Source: Paenibacillus rubinfantis
GTDB lineage: Bacteria; Bacillota; Bacilli; Paenibacillales; Paenibacillaceae
Assembly: GCF_001486505.1 (NCBI RefSeq)
Contig: NZ_LN909064.1
Location: forward strand, 186,001 to 250,000
Reading direction: 5' to 3'
DNA length: 64,000 bases
The notes under the pieces were generated by a model, which saw only the letters and a program-made list of their open reading frames with translations, made no database searches and had not been told where the DNA came from. Below, one piece after another: positions 1-9,235 of this stretch. Made by a program: the position numbers and the translations under genes. The stretch's first letter is position 1; each line of letters opens with the position of its first letter.

Positions 1-2
1 TC

Positions 3-1313
3 AACCTTTCGGCCTTGCAGAAGCATATCAAGACCATTCAAGGCCTTGTCGACCAGTTGATGAAGGATCCGGGTTATGCCCTTTATGTGTCGCCCTCAAG
101 CGTGACCCCGGATGAACGAGGCATGGTATACGTACCGGAAGTAAACCATAACATGAGCTTCTTCTCAACCGAATACTTTGATGTCTATTATGAAGCGGAC
201 CGTTGGAAGAATCCCGAGGGCCTCGCCAAGACAATCGACAAGGTCTACGAACAAATTTCCTGGTGGAACTATTTCCCGCAGGATCATGAACGCATCAAGG
301 TATACTATACGAATAGTTATGAAGACAACTGGGCGACGGCCCATCGAACGCCGGAACCTCAGAATAAAACGTCGGGCGGGCTGCAAAGTCCGGATAACCA
401 TAGCATAAGCGTGGTTTATGTCCCTAATGTTCCGGAGGATCTGGTCAACTCGCTGGGGACGATCTATCATGAGCTTAATCACAATCTCGTGACCTATAAA
501 TTAAAGGAATTGGGATACGGGAACGGGTACAAAACCGAGGTGCAGGAAATTCAAGGGCATGCCAATAACTATGAATCTCAAGAAATGGGGTATCGGGCAC
601 TCCGTTCTTCGCTAGCGGGCCTCCTCCAAAAGCCGCTGTCCAGCATCAGCTGGGATCGGTATGTCACAGACCTGGAACCGGGCAAGGAGCTGGATACGAC
701 GTATAATCAATCCGCCAGCCTGATCTTCTACATTTACAGTAAGTATGATCCGGAGAAAGGGCGGGAGTTTGCTTACCGCATGTATACGGAGGATAATCAA
801 CCGCTGAAAACCATCGTGAAGGAAACCTTGGGCGTCGATTTCGATGATTTTATTACAGGATGGTATGATTGGTTTCAGGGGAAAGAGGTAACCCCCCTTC
901 CCTATAAGAAGGGCGTTTATTCTCCTCCCTCAAGAAGCGCGGCAGGGGATCCTTCGGGAGGAACCGCCTCGAACGGTCAGTTTCAGGCTATCGCGGGGAA
1001 TATCGCCCAAGGAAATATCACGAGCCAAGGCTTGAAAATTTCCTCGGTTACGGTTGCCCAGAAAGGGACGGATGCGATCTTCTCCATTGCTTATACAAGT
1101 CAAAGAGAGTTTTCCTTCTTGTTGTTTGATCCGCCAAACGGCAATCAAATCAGCGTGAGGGATAAAGTAAAGCCAGGAACGAATAAGCTTCAGGTCAAGG
1201 TGCCCGTAAGCAAACTGCGATCCGTTGAGAATCTAACCATGAACCTATTTGATAACAGCAGCAATAATTTTATGTCCATCGACATGAATGAATTGTGGAA
1301 GATCTTAAAATAG
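3..1313 (+). CDS. HExxH zinc metallopeptidase-like protein, 5' end cut by window
   Basis: The reading frame is open from the first bases of the window, so the TTG at 15 is probably internal and the true N terminus lies upstream. A gluzincin-like motif HELNH sits at about 468-482, and a downstream acidic/His stretch (EVQEIQGH, about 540) could supply the third zinc ligand. The layout, with aromatic-rich strands before and a helical part after the HExxH, resembles collagenase/peptidase-MA-like domains, but I cannot name the family. The last 120 residues look like an Ig-like beta domain after a Ser/Gly-rich linker near 940-1000. It is probably secreted, but the signal region is not visible. It converges on the xylanase gene and shares its terminator. 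The coding call is firm; the peptidase role rests on the motif. Confidence 0.75.
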   Translation, partial: NLSALQKHIKTIQGLVDQLMKDPGYALYVSPSSVTPDERGMVYVPEVNHNMSFFSTEYFDVYYEADRWKNPEGLAKTIDKVYEQISWWNYFPQDHERIKVYYTNSYEDNWATAHRTPEPQNKTSGGLQSPDNHSISVVYVPNVPEDLVNSLGTIYHELNHNLVTYKLKELGYGNGYKTEVQEIQGHANNYESQEMGYRALRSSLAGLLQKPLSSISWDRYVTDLEPGKELDTTYNQSASLIFYIYSKYDPEKGREFAYRMYTEDNQPLKTIVKETLGVDFDDFITGWYDWFQGKEVTPLPYKKGVYSPPSRSAAGDPSGGTASNGQFQAIAGNIAQGNITSQGLKISSVTVAQKGTDAIFSIAYTSQREFSFLLFDPPNGNQISVRDKVKPGTNKLQVKVPVSKLRSVENLTMNLFDNSSNNFMSIDMNELWKILK

Positions 1314-1322
1314 TGGGCGAAA

Positions 1323-1355
1323 AACAAGCACTGACCTTGTGGGTCAGTGCTTGTT
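1323..1355. terminator. bidirectional rho-independent terminator
   Basis: A perfect 14-bp stem (AACAAGCACTGACC at 1323-1336, complement at 1342-1355) with a 5-nt loop lies between two convergent genes. U-rich stretches follow on both strands, so it can end both the peptidase-like and the xylanase transcripts. Confidence 0.85.
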
Positions 1356-1360
1356 CGTTC

Positions 1361-4300
1361 CTATTTCTTCTTTCCCTTCGGGACTTGGACCGTAGTGTTG
1401 GCGGTCGTCTTGTTGCCGGCCTTGTCGGTAGCTTCGTAGGTAATGGTGTAGATTCTTCCGTTCCCTTTGCCCGAACGCTCCGCCCGAAGCTGGAATTCCT
1501 GATCGGCGGTTCCAATATCGGCGCCTTGGATGTCGTTCGGTTTATCCCCGTCGCCGAGGCCGTTATCGCTCTCATTGCTGGTGATGGATACCAACTTGAT
1601 CGACGCGAGGCCGGAACCCGCATCGGTCGCCTTCCAGTTGATCCGGATCGGAACCAGCTTGTGATTCGGCGTCGAGAGAACGGCGGGGCTGGCGGTAATC
1701 TTCAAGACGGGCGGCGTTGTATCGGCAGGTCCCTTGCCCGCCAGCGTCAGTACGCCGTAAACGGAGGTGTCCTGATACCCGTTGCCGGTCGTGTCGTTCC
1801 AAGCGGCCACGCTTTGGCGCGCGCCGTCCTTGGCATCGTTGATCTGCGCGTCGAAGCCGATTTTCACGTTGTTCGCCGGGCTGACCGTTTTAAGCGGAAT
1901 CTTCATTTCGACCGTATAATTCGTGCCGTCGACCTTGGTGGCCGATACGAAACCAGTGGCGAGCTTCTCTGGATTAAAGCTGGCCTCATTCGCATAGTTG
2001 ACGCGGTATTGTCCATCGTCGTCTTGGTAGAACGAGGTCTTGGCATTGTTTTCGTCCACGAACACCTCGACCGAATCCTGCTCCCAAGGGTTTGGACTGT
2101 TCTTATCCAGCTGCGCGTCGCTGACTTGGATCAGGACGTACAGGTTGTGATCGTCCCAGAGGGCCTTAGCCGTACCGGTTGCGCCTTGCCAAGCCGTTTG
2201 GTAACGCTGGATCGGCATCGCCGTTGCCTTGCTCCAAACCGCATCCGCCGTTCCATCTACGGTAGGCGTACCATAGAACGCGGTAGACTGGTTGGCTTCC
2301 GATACATCCGGTTGATGCTCTGCGATGAATTTGGCCGGATCGATCACGCCGTAGTAAGCCGGTTTGGCCTGAAGGTTCTTGTCGAACAGCAACGGGTTGG
2401 ACGAGGAGCGCCAGCTGGTGCCATCATCCAATCCCCAGAAGGTGACGCGGGCAATGTGGTCCGCATGCGCCTTGAAGATCTGCATCAATTGCGCGTACAA
2501 ATAACCTTGCGCGTTGGCCAGCTTCTCGGACAGCTGGTAGTTGCTGCCGGCTTGGATGTCCAACTCGGTGATGCTGACCTCCACGCCCAAGGAAATGAAT
2601 TTCTCCAGGGACAGTCGAACGTTCTCCGGATTCGTGTTGACGTTATAGTGCGCCTGCATGCCGACGCCATCGATCAGCCGTTTGCCAGGATGGGTCAGCG
2701 CATATTTGTCGTTCAGCGCTTTGACCATGTTGTAGATGGCTTGGGCCTTGTTCTGGTTATCTTCGTTGTAATCGTTGTAATACAGCTTGATATTCCATTC
2801 CGGATGCCGGTCGAGCACTTCCCGGGCGGCGAGGAACGCCTGCTCGACATAGTCGGCGCCGATCGCGGTCTTCCACGGGGCTTGCCGCAAGGAGGCTTGC
2901 CAATCCGCCGGATTCCCGGGGTTATCGTTCATCGCTTCGTTCACGACGTCCCAAGAAATCACCCGGTCGCCGAAATGTTCCATGACGGTTTGAATATGGG
3001 TGCGCAAGTTCGCCAAGGCTTCCTCCCGGCTTAAAGGCACCACGTTCCCTTGCGCATCGGTAGCGGTATTCATCCAGGCCGGCGATTGCTGATGCCATAC
3101 CAATACGTGGCCATGCATTTGCATGCCTTCCGCCCGGACTTTATCGACCATGGCATCCGCCGCGGTAAACGTAAAGTTGCCTTTCGTCGGCTGCAGGCCG
3201 TCGGGTTTCATGGCGTTGCCGGCCGTGGCGACGTTATGGTGCATGCCAAGCAGCTCCAGGCGCACGCCTTCCAAATCTTCTGCCGAGATGGCGTTACCGA
3301 TCAAGAAGTCGTTTTGGTAAGCCGTTTTAACCGGGATCAGGTCCTTTTGGATGGCAATCGGGCCGGATCCGGTGCTTTCGAAGCTCACGTCGTCAATGTA
3401 AAAAGAAGCGGTCGCGTTATTCGAACTTTCGACGTAGATCGTTAGGAATTCGCCGCCTACGCTGTTGTAACGGTAGGTTCCTTCAAACTGGACCCAGTTG
3501 TCCCCGGTGCTGAGGGTCTTGGGAGAAAGGGCGACGTAATTCGCGCTGCTGCCTTCGCCGATTTGGGTGGACAGCTGGAGTTGCGAGCTGGCGGGATCGA
3601 TGAGCTTCACCCAGGCCGAAATCTTGTATTCGGCGCCTTGGTCCACGTATTTCTCCACGCGCAGCGTGGGTCCGTGCCAGGTGTTGGTGCGGCCTTCCAC
3701 CTTCAGCGCATAGGAACCGCCCGGCGTATGGTTCGCCTCGTTCGTCACGGTCAGCGTTTCCGTACCGGCTCGTCCCGTGAACCCGCCGGCGGTTTGATCT
3801 TCAAAGGTGATCGTGGAGAAAGGCAATGCCGGGTCTCTTGGCGGTTGCTCGCCGCCGCCGGAGCCTGCTTGTTCCGTGATGCGAATGTCTCCGATGTAGT
3901 AAGAGATTGCAGCGCCTTCAGCGTTGGAGTTGATGCGCAGCGCCTTGTCCGCGCCCGTATCCACGGTAAACTCCTTCGTTAACGTCACGGCTTGGCCGGC
4001 GAGATAATCCGCCTCGGCATAATTGCCGTAGCTGTCTACGGTTTGGAGGGCGGCTTTGGCGCCGGCAGGCACGCTAACGGCGGCGTCCACGTATACGGTC
4101 ACGTTGACCGTATAGGTTTTGCCGTTAGTCAGGCCGATGTCGCTAAACCGGAAATCGGCTGCATCCCAGTTGTTCACCCGGTTGCTGACATAGAGGGCGC
4201 CTCCGTCCTCGTTGCCGGCAAACGTCTTGCCGGTGACTTGGGTCAGGGTTGCACCTCCCGATTGGATCGCCTTGCCTACTCCGGTCGCGAAGTCCTCATG

Positions 4301-4426
4301 ATACACCGTGACCGTGCCGTCCGAAGCCGAGGTATCGGCCTTGGTTACCGAGATCGGCCATCCAGCAGGCAACAGCAAGACGGCGGCGATCAGCAGCATG
4401 AGGGCACGTTTCATCGTTTGATTCAT
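1361..4426 (-). CDS. secreted multidomain GH10 endo-1,4-beta-xylanase
   Basis: This is a secreted endo-xylanase of about 1,021 residues that would cleave beta-1,4 bonds in xylan. Order: signal peptide (1-32); two CBM22/CBM4_9-like modules (about 35-185 and 200-350); a GH10 catalytic barrel (about 360-700); a CBM9 module (about 715-900); and a C-terminal Ig-like domain ending in a Lys-rich tail. The general acid/base is the Glu of WDVVNEAMN (about E497) and the nucleophile the Glu of ITELDIQ (about E621). There are no SLH repeats, so surface anchoring is not shown. I use the ATG at 4426, which follows AAGGGGAG, and not the upstream TTG at 4447. A CcpA-box-like sequence lies just upstream. A 95-bp stretch (2449-2543) recurs imperfectly at 5725-5819 as an apparent assembly artefact. 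Confidence 0.95.
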   Translation of the reverse strand: MNQTMKRALMLLIAAVLLLPAGWPISVTKADTSASDGTVTVYHEDFATGVGKAIQSGGATLTQVTGKTFAGNEDGGALYVSNRVNNWDAADFRFSDIGLTNGKTYTVNVTVYVDAAVSVPAGAKAALQTVDSYGNYAEADYLAGQAVTLTKEFTVDTGADKALRINSNAEGAAISYYIGDIRITEQAGSGGGEQPPRDPALPFSTITFEDQTAGGFTGRAGTETLTVTNEANHTPGGSYALKVEGRTNTWHGPTLRVEKYVDQGAEYKISAWVKLIDPASSQLQLSTQIGEGSSANYVALSPKTLSTGDNWVQFEGTYRYNSVGGEFLTIYVESSNNATASFYIDDVSFESTGSGPIAIQKDLIPVKTAYQNDFLIGNAISAEDLEGVRLELLGMHHNVATAGNAMKPDGLQPTKGNFTFTAADAMVDKVRAEGMQMHGHVLVWHQQSPAWMNTATDAQGNVVPLSREEALANLRTHIQTVMEHFGDRVISWDVVNEAMNDNPGNPADWQASLRQAPWKTAIGADYVEQAFLAAREVLDRHPEWNIKLYYNDYNEDNQNKAQAIYNMVKALNDKYALTHPGKRLIDGVGMQAHYNVNTNPENVRLSLEKFISLGVEVSITELDIQAGSNYQLSEKLANAQGYLYAQLMQIFKAHADHIARVTFWGLDDGTSWRSSSNPLLFDKNLQAKPAYYGVIDPAKFIAEHQPDVSEANQSTAFYGTPTVDGTADAVWSKATAMPIQRYQTAWQGATGTAKALWDDHNLYVLIQVSDAQLDKNSPNPWEQDSVEVFVDENNAKTSFYQDDDGQYRVNYANEASFNPEKLATGFVSATKVDGTNYTVEMKIPLKTVSPANNVKIGFDAQINDAKDGARQSVAAWNDTTGNGYQDTSVYGVLTLAGKGPADTTPPVLKITASPAVLSTPNHKLVPIRINWKATDAGSGLASIKLVSITSNESDNGLGDGDKPNDIQGADIGTADQEFQLRAERSGKGNGRIYTITYEATDKAGNKTTANTTVQVPKGKKK

Positions 4427-4458
4427 TCGATCACTCCCCTTTGTCAATGAATGTGATG

Positions 4459-4473
4459 GTTAAGCGCTTTCAT
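4459..4473 (-). promoter_or_regulatory. cre-like (CcpA) box upstream of the xylanase
   Basis: Read on the minus strand, ATGAAAGCGCTTAAC matches the TGWAARCGYTWNCW catabolite-repression consensus except for the last two positions. It sits about 35 nt before the xylanase start. Glucose repression of a xylanase is expected biology; binding here is inferred. Confidence 0.55.
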
Positions 4474-4669
4474 TTTGTTGGAAGGCTCCTCCTTTCCTGC
4501 CTCAAATAATACCACCCCGCCGGGAAGCCTGGCTTTCTCGAAATTAAAGGGAATACCGTGCTTTTTTTATATAAATTGGTTGGGGTGGCGGCCATGTGCA
4601 TGATTGTTCCAGCGGTGAGGGAACTGGACCGCCAAACGAGGAAACGATCGAACCCAAATCGTAAAACGA

Positions 4670-4695
4670 AAAAGACACCCGAAAGGGTGTCTTTT
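4670..4695 (-). terminator. rho-independent terminator after the FAD oxidoreductase gene
   Basis: An 11-bp perfect stem (AAAAGACACCC / GGGTGTCTTTT) with a GAAA-type loop follows the minus-strand stop at 4706 and runs into U residues. Confidence 0.9.
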
Positions 4696-4705
4696 AGTAT
4701 CATGA

Positions 4706-5687
4706 TTATCCATAAACCCGAATCTCGATCACCTCGGCATGCCGCGCCCCGTTCGTTTCTTCGACGATAAGCCGGATGGCTTTGACCAGGACGGCGGTTT
4801 CCAGGCGGTGCACTCGCTTGCGCCAACGATTGTTGGTTTCCGTGATGAGGGTGGTCCAGTTCCCGGCGGGATCCTGGGCCTCGAGCCGATAGCTCTTGAC
4901 CAGCTCAGGGATCACCTCGAACGGCGTGCGGTGGTGGTGCAGGTTGATCAGGTCCTCGTTGACGTCGTCGTTAAATATCAAATGAATTTCACGGACGGCT
5001 TGCTCGTTCTCCCAGGCGAGCTCGACCCAAGGTTGGGCATCCCGCGCCATCGGCTCCGACAGCCAGAGATGCGGCCCGCCGTAAGGCCGCTTATAACCGT
5101 CCAGAATCTGCTCAGGGCGATAGGCGTCGGTGGTGAAGTCTGCGCGGAAGCAAAACGTTTTGCGCACCAGGCGCTTCATGCTCCATTCCACGACGGGCTG
5201 GCTGTCGTCATGGTCCTCCAGATCCTTCGAGACGCCGGCTGCCGCGCCCCGTTCGAAGGCAAGCAGTCCCGTCAGCGGCGTATGCGACAAGTAGAGTCGG
5301 ACCGAGGGGTTGCTGCGGATGATGACAAAAGCGTTCTGCGGCTCTTCCGGCGTCCAGTCGAGCCGGACGGGCACCCACTGTCCGTCGCCCTTGGCCACGG
5401 CTACGGTCGCTTGGTATTCCAGGGCGGCAGGCACGTAGTTTTCCGGTCTTCCGGTGCTCCACACCTCGACGGTGAGCTCCGTGTCTTGCGCCGAGTCCAC
5501 CCGCCATTCGATCGTGCCGGCGAGGCCGGGATCGGCCGGAAGCAGCAGGGCGACGTCGCGTTCCAGCGGATACGCCTCATCGGCCGATTCCACCGCCAGC
5601 CGGGACAGGAAGGAGGAGGCGCTCAGCTTCGCGCTCCGGGCCAAGTCCGTGGCGTCCTCGTTGGCGACGCCTAGCACGGAGGCATCC
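4706..5687 (-). pseudogene. FAD-dependent oxidoreductase, C-terminal part (gene broken by artefact)
   Basis: This frame continues the oxidoreductase encoded at 5820-6977; the two parts are separated by 132 bp of foreign sequence. The first residues, DASVLGVANED, look like the link that follows the FAD-binding domain in this family. The rest is a beta-rich, discoidin-like (F5/8 type C-like) region with WVELAWENEQAVREIHLIF and KAIRLIVEETNGARHAEV, the usual edge strands of such folds. The GTG at 5677 is not a credible start because it has no ribosome site. Expect one continuous gene of roughly 750 residues in the real genome. Confidence 0.8.
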
Positions 5688-5725
5688 CTGTCTCTTATCC
5701 ACTTCTAGATGGGTTTAGGAGCCAG
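5688..5725. other. degenerate Nextera mate-pair junction adapter (artefact)
   Basis: Bases 5688-5706, CTGTCTCTTATCCACTTCT, match the Tn5 mosaic end in 17 of 19 positions. Bases 5707-5725, AGATGGGTTTAGGAGCCAG, match its reverse complement in 15 of 19. Two mosaic ends head to head are the circularisation junction of Nextera mate-pair libraries. The mismatches look like low-quality read errors. This should be treated as non-genomic. Confidence 0.88.
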
Positions 5726-5819
5726 GGCAATGGGGTCCGCATGCGCCTTGAAGATCTGCACCAATTGCGCGTACAAATAACCTTGCGCGTTGGCAGGCTT
5801 CTCGGACAGCTGGTAGTTG
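5726..5819 (-). repeat. misplaced copy of xylanase-gene bases about 2450-2543
   Basis: This segment directly follows the adapter and matches the GH10 gene in the same orientation with about four substitutions in 95 bp. The distance between 2449 and 5687, about 3.2 kb, is a typical mate-pair fragment size. The join of fragment end, adapter and fragment start is what a circularised 3.2-kb fragment would yield. It replaces the middle of the FAD oxidoreductase gene. Confidence 0.9.
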
Positions 5820-6977
5820 GCAGGTCGCCATGACCCGCGTCGTGCCGAACGCGACATGCGTCGCGCTGATGTTGCGGCCCGCAAACAGCAGATTGGACAC
5901 GTTCGCGGAGTAGAGCGAGCGGAACGGGATATGGTAGTTCCCGTCCGCGTGCAGATGCTTTGAGCCGCTCTCCGTGGCGTACATCCCTTGCGGCGGATGC
6001 AGGTCGATCGACCAGCCGCCGAACGCGACCCGGTCCTCGAACGGCTCCTGCGCCAGAATGTCGTTCTGGGTCAGCGTGTAGTCGCCGAGAAAACGGCGGT
6101 ATTCCCGCTTGCCGGGGATCGAGCCGACCCATTCCAGGGTCATGTGGTCGGCATCGAACTGTCCGGAATTTTTGATGTAATCCCAAATTCCGTAGATGAC
6201 GGCCGACAACTCGTCGCGGATGCGCTCGTTGTCATGCACGGTGTCCAGCTCGCCGCCCCATTCGATCCACCAGTAGTGGCAGCCCGAGTCGCCGCTGCGG
6301 ATCACGCGCTTGAGCGGGATCGGGGTCTGCGTAATATCCTTGGCGAAGGACGGCGGGACGAATTTCACCGGGTGCCCGGCATCCTTCGTGTAGAACAGCA
6401 GCGTGCTGCCGAGCGTGATGTCGTCGGCGACCTCGGGCGCCCAGGCCTCACCGAATTCGTGCCGGGCCTCCCGGCCGAGCCGGTACTTGGCGCCGGCCAG
6501 GAACCCGACCAGCCCGTCCCCGGTGCAGTCGAGGAAGATCGGGCTCTCGAAGCGGATACGCCGCTCCGAGCCCATCATCCAGCCGGTGACGGACCGGATC
6601 TGCCGCGCCTCCTCTTCGCCGTCCGCCTCGACTTCGTGCACGTCGGTGTTCAGGTATAACGAGAGGTTCGGCTCGGCCAGTACCGTTTCCAGCACGATCA
6701 TATCCCACAGATAGGGGTTGCCGTCGGGATTGCGGTACTGGTTCTCCACGAACATTTCGCCCATGATCCCGGTCTCGCGGGCGTACCGGTTCGTGCCGTG
6801 CGCGGTCGCTCCGCAGACCCAGACGCGCACCTCGCTGCTGGAATTGCCGCCGAGCACCGGGCGGTTCTGCACGAGCGCCACCTTGCGCCCGAGCCTGGCC
6901 GCCGCCACGGCGGCGCAAACGCCGGCCAGTCCTCCGCCGACGACCGTAATGTCGCTGTGTACCGTTTCGTTTCTCAT
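5820..6977 (-). pseudogene. FAD-dependent oxidoreductase, N-terminal part (gene broken by artefact)
   Basis: The start shows a Rossmann dinucleotide-binding fold, DITVVGGGLAGVCAAVAAARLG, followed by the family's LVQNRPVLGGNSSSEVR segment, and near the end LLFAGRNISATHVAFGTTRVMATC. These mark the FAD-dependent oxidoreductase family often found beside glycoside-utilisation genes; the substrate is unknown. The ATG at 6977 follows AAAGGGG. After the TGC codon at 5820-5822 the frame runs into the xylanase copy and adapter. The lost stretch should encode the end of the FAD domain (about 40-45 residues by family knowledge). The break is most likely an assembly error rather than a real pseudogene. 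Confidence 0.85.
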
Positions 6978-7091
6978 TGGTTTGTAAACCCCTTTCGTTT
7001 GACTGAATTAGTTGAAGGAGATGCCGAAATGATGATCCGACGAGCCCTAAGTGTGAGTGCCGAGCCATAAATGCGAGTGGCGAGTAATATA

Positions 7092-7268
7092 TGCGAAAAA
7101 CCGAATACATTTCGTCTCTTTTGGTGATTTTGGCGGATTGTATATGAAATTTCATATATAATCAGCGCTCAGGGGGACGGAAGCTGGGAATCTGTATGAA
7201 AAATCGAATACAATTCGCATTTTTGGTCGTTAGCAACGAATTGTGTTCGAAAAACCGAATACAATTAC
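7092..7268. repeat. intergenic repeats of a GAAAAAYCGAATACA motif, with a palindrome
   Basis: Three direct copies of a roughly 18-bp motif start near 7093, 7198 and 7247. The second copy (GAATACAATTCG) also forms an inverted repeat with CGAATTGTGTTC nearby. The 18-bp perfect palindrome TATATGAAATTTCATATA occupies 7141-7158. The gap between the permease and oxidoreductase genes (6978-7284) holds nothing else I can support. It may be a leader or operator region or a small intergenic repeat family. Confidence 0.5.
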
Positions 7269-7284
7269 GGACGAAGAAATCGCC

Positions 7285-8112
7285 TCACCCCTTCACCGCC
7301 GAGCTGGCCACGCCTTCGATAATGTACCGCTGGCCGATCAGGAAAACGACGATCATCGGGATAATGCCGGCGGCGGCAGCGGCCATCATGCCGTTGTAAT
7401 CCACGGTGTTTTCCAGGATGAAGTTTTGCAGGCCGAGCGGAACGGTAAACAGTTTATGGTCGATCAGGAAGACCAGCGCGTTCTCGTAATCGTTCCAATG
7501 CCAGGAGAAGTCGATGATCGCCAAGGTCGCCAGCGACGGCTTGGCCATCGGCAGAACGATGCGGGAGAAGATGCGGAAATGGCCCGCCCCGTCGATAAAC
7601 GCCGCTTCGGAAATTTCCGCCGGCACGGAGAGGAAGAACTGCCGCATCATAAATACGCCGAAGATCGTGAACATGCCGGGCAAAATCAGCGCCCAATGCG
7701 TGTTGAATATCCCGACCCAGTCGAACATGATGAATTTCGGCACGAACAGTACTTGCGGCGGGACCATCATCATCGAGAGGGAAATGAGGAACATCGCGTT
7801 CCGCCCCTTGAATTCGATGCGGGAGAACCCGTAAGCGGCGAGGGACGAGAGCAGGACGGCCCCCGCCGTGCTGATGACGGCGACCTTCAGCGAGTTGGCG
7901 TAATACTGCACGAAGCTGTTGTCGCCGGACCAGATTTTGACGTGATGGCTCCAATTGAAATGGGCCGGAATCCACCGGATCGGATATTCGAACACCTCTG
8001 CAGGCGTCTTAAACGAAGTGCTGATCATCCAGAGGAAAGGAACGATCATCACGATGCTGAAGAACAACATGACAACGGTTAGGATCGTTTTGCGGAGCAT
8101 GGCTTTGGACAT
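7285..8112 (-). CDS. carbohydrate ABC transporter permease (MalG/CUT1 type)
   Basis: This inner-membrane subunit of a CUT1 sugar importer has 275 residues, six predicted membrane segments and the cytoplasmic EAA loop, EISEAAFIDGAGHFRIFSRI, which docks the ATPase. The N-terminal FLWMISTSFKTPAE segment is typical of the MalG/LacG branch. It follows the other permease gene by 18 bp, so the two are co-transcribed. No ATPase is encoded nearby; family knowledge says such systems usually share an MsmX-type ATPase encoded elsewhere. The context suggests a xylo-oligosaccharide or related substrate, which is inference. Confidence 0.95.
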   Translation of the reverse strand: MSKAMLRKTILTVVMLFFSIVMIVPFLWMISTSFKTPAEVFEYPIRWIPAHFNWSHHVKIWSGDNSFVQYYANSLKVAVISTAGAVLLSSLAAYGFSRIEFKGRNAMFLISLSMMMVPPQVLFVPKFIMFDWVGIFNTHWALILPGMFTIFGVFMMRQFFLSVPAEISEAAFIDGAGHFRIFSRIVLPMAKPSLATLAIIDFSWHWNDYENALVFLIDHKLFTVPLGLQNFILENTVDYNGMMAAAAAGIIPMIVVFLIGQRYIIEGVASSAVKG

Positions 8113-8130
8113 GTCGGTTTCCTCCTCCTT

Positions 8131-9012
8131 TTAGTAGTGAACCCAGCGTTTTTGGCCCAGCCACTGGATGACGGTGAAGATCAGGATAATCGCGAACAAC
8201 GCCCAGGAAATCGTGGAGGCGTAGCCCATTTCGTAATAGCGGAAAGCGTTCTGGTAAATGAACAGCGACAAAACGGTGGTGCTGTTGCCCGGACCGCCTT
8301 GGGTAATCGCCTGAATGATCCCGAAATGCTTAATCGACATAATGAGGCCGGTAATCAGCAGCAGGAACGTGGTGGGGCTGACGAGGGGCCACAAAATGCT
8401 GCGGATCATCTGCCAGGTCCGTGCACCGTCGATCTTGGCGGCTTCCAGCAGTTCGCCGGACACTTCTTGCAGCGCGGCCAAATAGATGATCATGTTGTAG
8501 CCGAGCATAAACCAGATCCAGATGATGTCGATCGCGTACATCGAGGATTCCGTCGTCGACAACCAGCCGGGGGGATGGGCGATGCCGATCGACCGCAGGA
8601 TTCCGTTAATCGGCCCGTTGTTCGGGCTGAACAGCAGCATCCACACGAACGCTACGGCGACGCCGCTGGTAATGTAGGGCATGAAGTACAGCGCGCGAAG
8701 CAGATTTTTCAAATAGACGGAACGGTTCAAGATGACGGCCACCACGAAGGCCAGCGCGATCGAGACCGGGACGGACACCAGGAACAGCAACGTGTTTTTG
8801 ATTGCGATATAAAAAACCTCATCCCCGAGCATCCGTTGAATATTAGCGAGTCCGACAAATTTCGTGTCCGGGCTCATGAATTTGTAATCCGTAAACATGA
8901 GGTAAAACGAATAGAGGGCAGGCAGGATAAAAAACAGGATCACGCCGATCATGTTCGGCCCGATAAACAGATAGCCGAGATACTGCTGCCGTTTCATCCA
9001 GGAACTTCTCAC
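8131..9012 (-). CDS. carbohydrate ABC transporter permease (MalF/UgpA type)
   Basis: This is the partner permease of the CUT1 importer. The product has about 293 residues with six membrane helices, an N-terminal YLGYLFIGPNMIGVILFFILP segment and the EAA loop GELLEAAKIDGARTWQMIRSI. I choose the GTG at 9012 because AAGGAG stands 10 nt before it; the upstream TTG at 9060 has no ribosome site, and the ATG at 8997 is a weaker alternative. The gene lies downstream of the two-component regulator genes but behind their terminator, so it probably has its own promoter or depends on read-through. Confidence 0.93.
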   Translation of the reverse strand: MRSSWMKRQQYLGYLFIGPNMIGVILFFILPALYSFYLMFTDYKFMSPDTKFVGLANIQRMLGDEVFYIAIKNTLLFLVSVPVSIALAFVVAVILNRSVYLKNLLRALYFMPYITSGVAVAFVWMLLFSPNNGPINGILRSIGIAHPPGWLSTTESSMYAIDIIWIWFMLGYNMIIYLAALQEVSGELLEAAKIDGARTWQMIRSILWPLVSPTTFLLLITGLIMSIKHFGIIQAITQGGPGNSTTVLSLFIYQNAFRYYEMGYASTISWALFAIILIFTVIQWLGQKRWVHY

Positions 9013-9183
9013 GCGGGTCTCACTCCTTAACGTCGTATGCTTGCTACTCCAGCATATCAATCGGGGCTTAGGCGGTTAAGGAACAAAACCCCCGACTTCA
9101 TGCTACAGAAATACGCAATTTCAGGGCTGGGGCGAGCGGACCGGATCATAGTTTTGTTCTATCGCAAGTGCTTGTTTACGCGA

Positions 9184-9216
9184 AAAAAAACAGCGGCACT
9201 CCACTGGAGCACCGCT
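9184..9216 (-). terminator. terminator after the response regulator gene
   Basis: On the minus strand a hairpin with AGCGG and CTCC paired blocks around a short loop (9192-9216) is followed by eight U residues (about 9183-9190). It ends the sensor-regulator transcript. Confidence 0.85.
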
Positions 9217-9235
9217 AACCGCGAACAGGATTCGC

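Noticed and set aside
2449..2543. Genuine partial duplication of the xylanase gene at 5725-5819
   Set aside because: The copy is joined to a head-to-head mosaic-end adapter at a mate-pair distance, so an assembly artefact explains it better than recombination.
1295..3034. Long plus-strand frame opposite the xylanase
   Set aside because: It is the antisense shadow of the GH10 gene, without ribosome site or recognisable domain.
4430..4500. Leader peptide (MKALNHHIH) before the xylanase
   Set aside because: Its AAGGAGG lies about 14 nt from the ATG, too far for good initiation, and the frame overlaps the cre-like box.
5688..5725. A Tn5-like transposon end in the genome
   Set aside because: Two 19-bp ends abut with nothing between them and no transposase or target duplication is present.
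7092..7268. CRISPR array
   Set aside because: Only three imperfect motif copies with unequal spacing and no cas genes.
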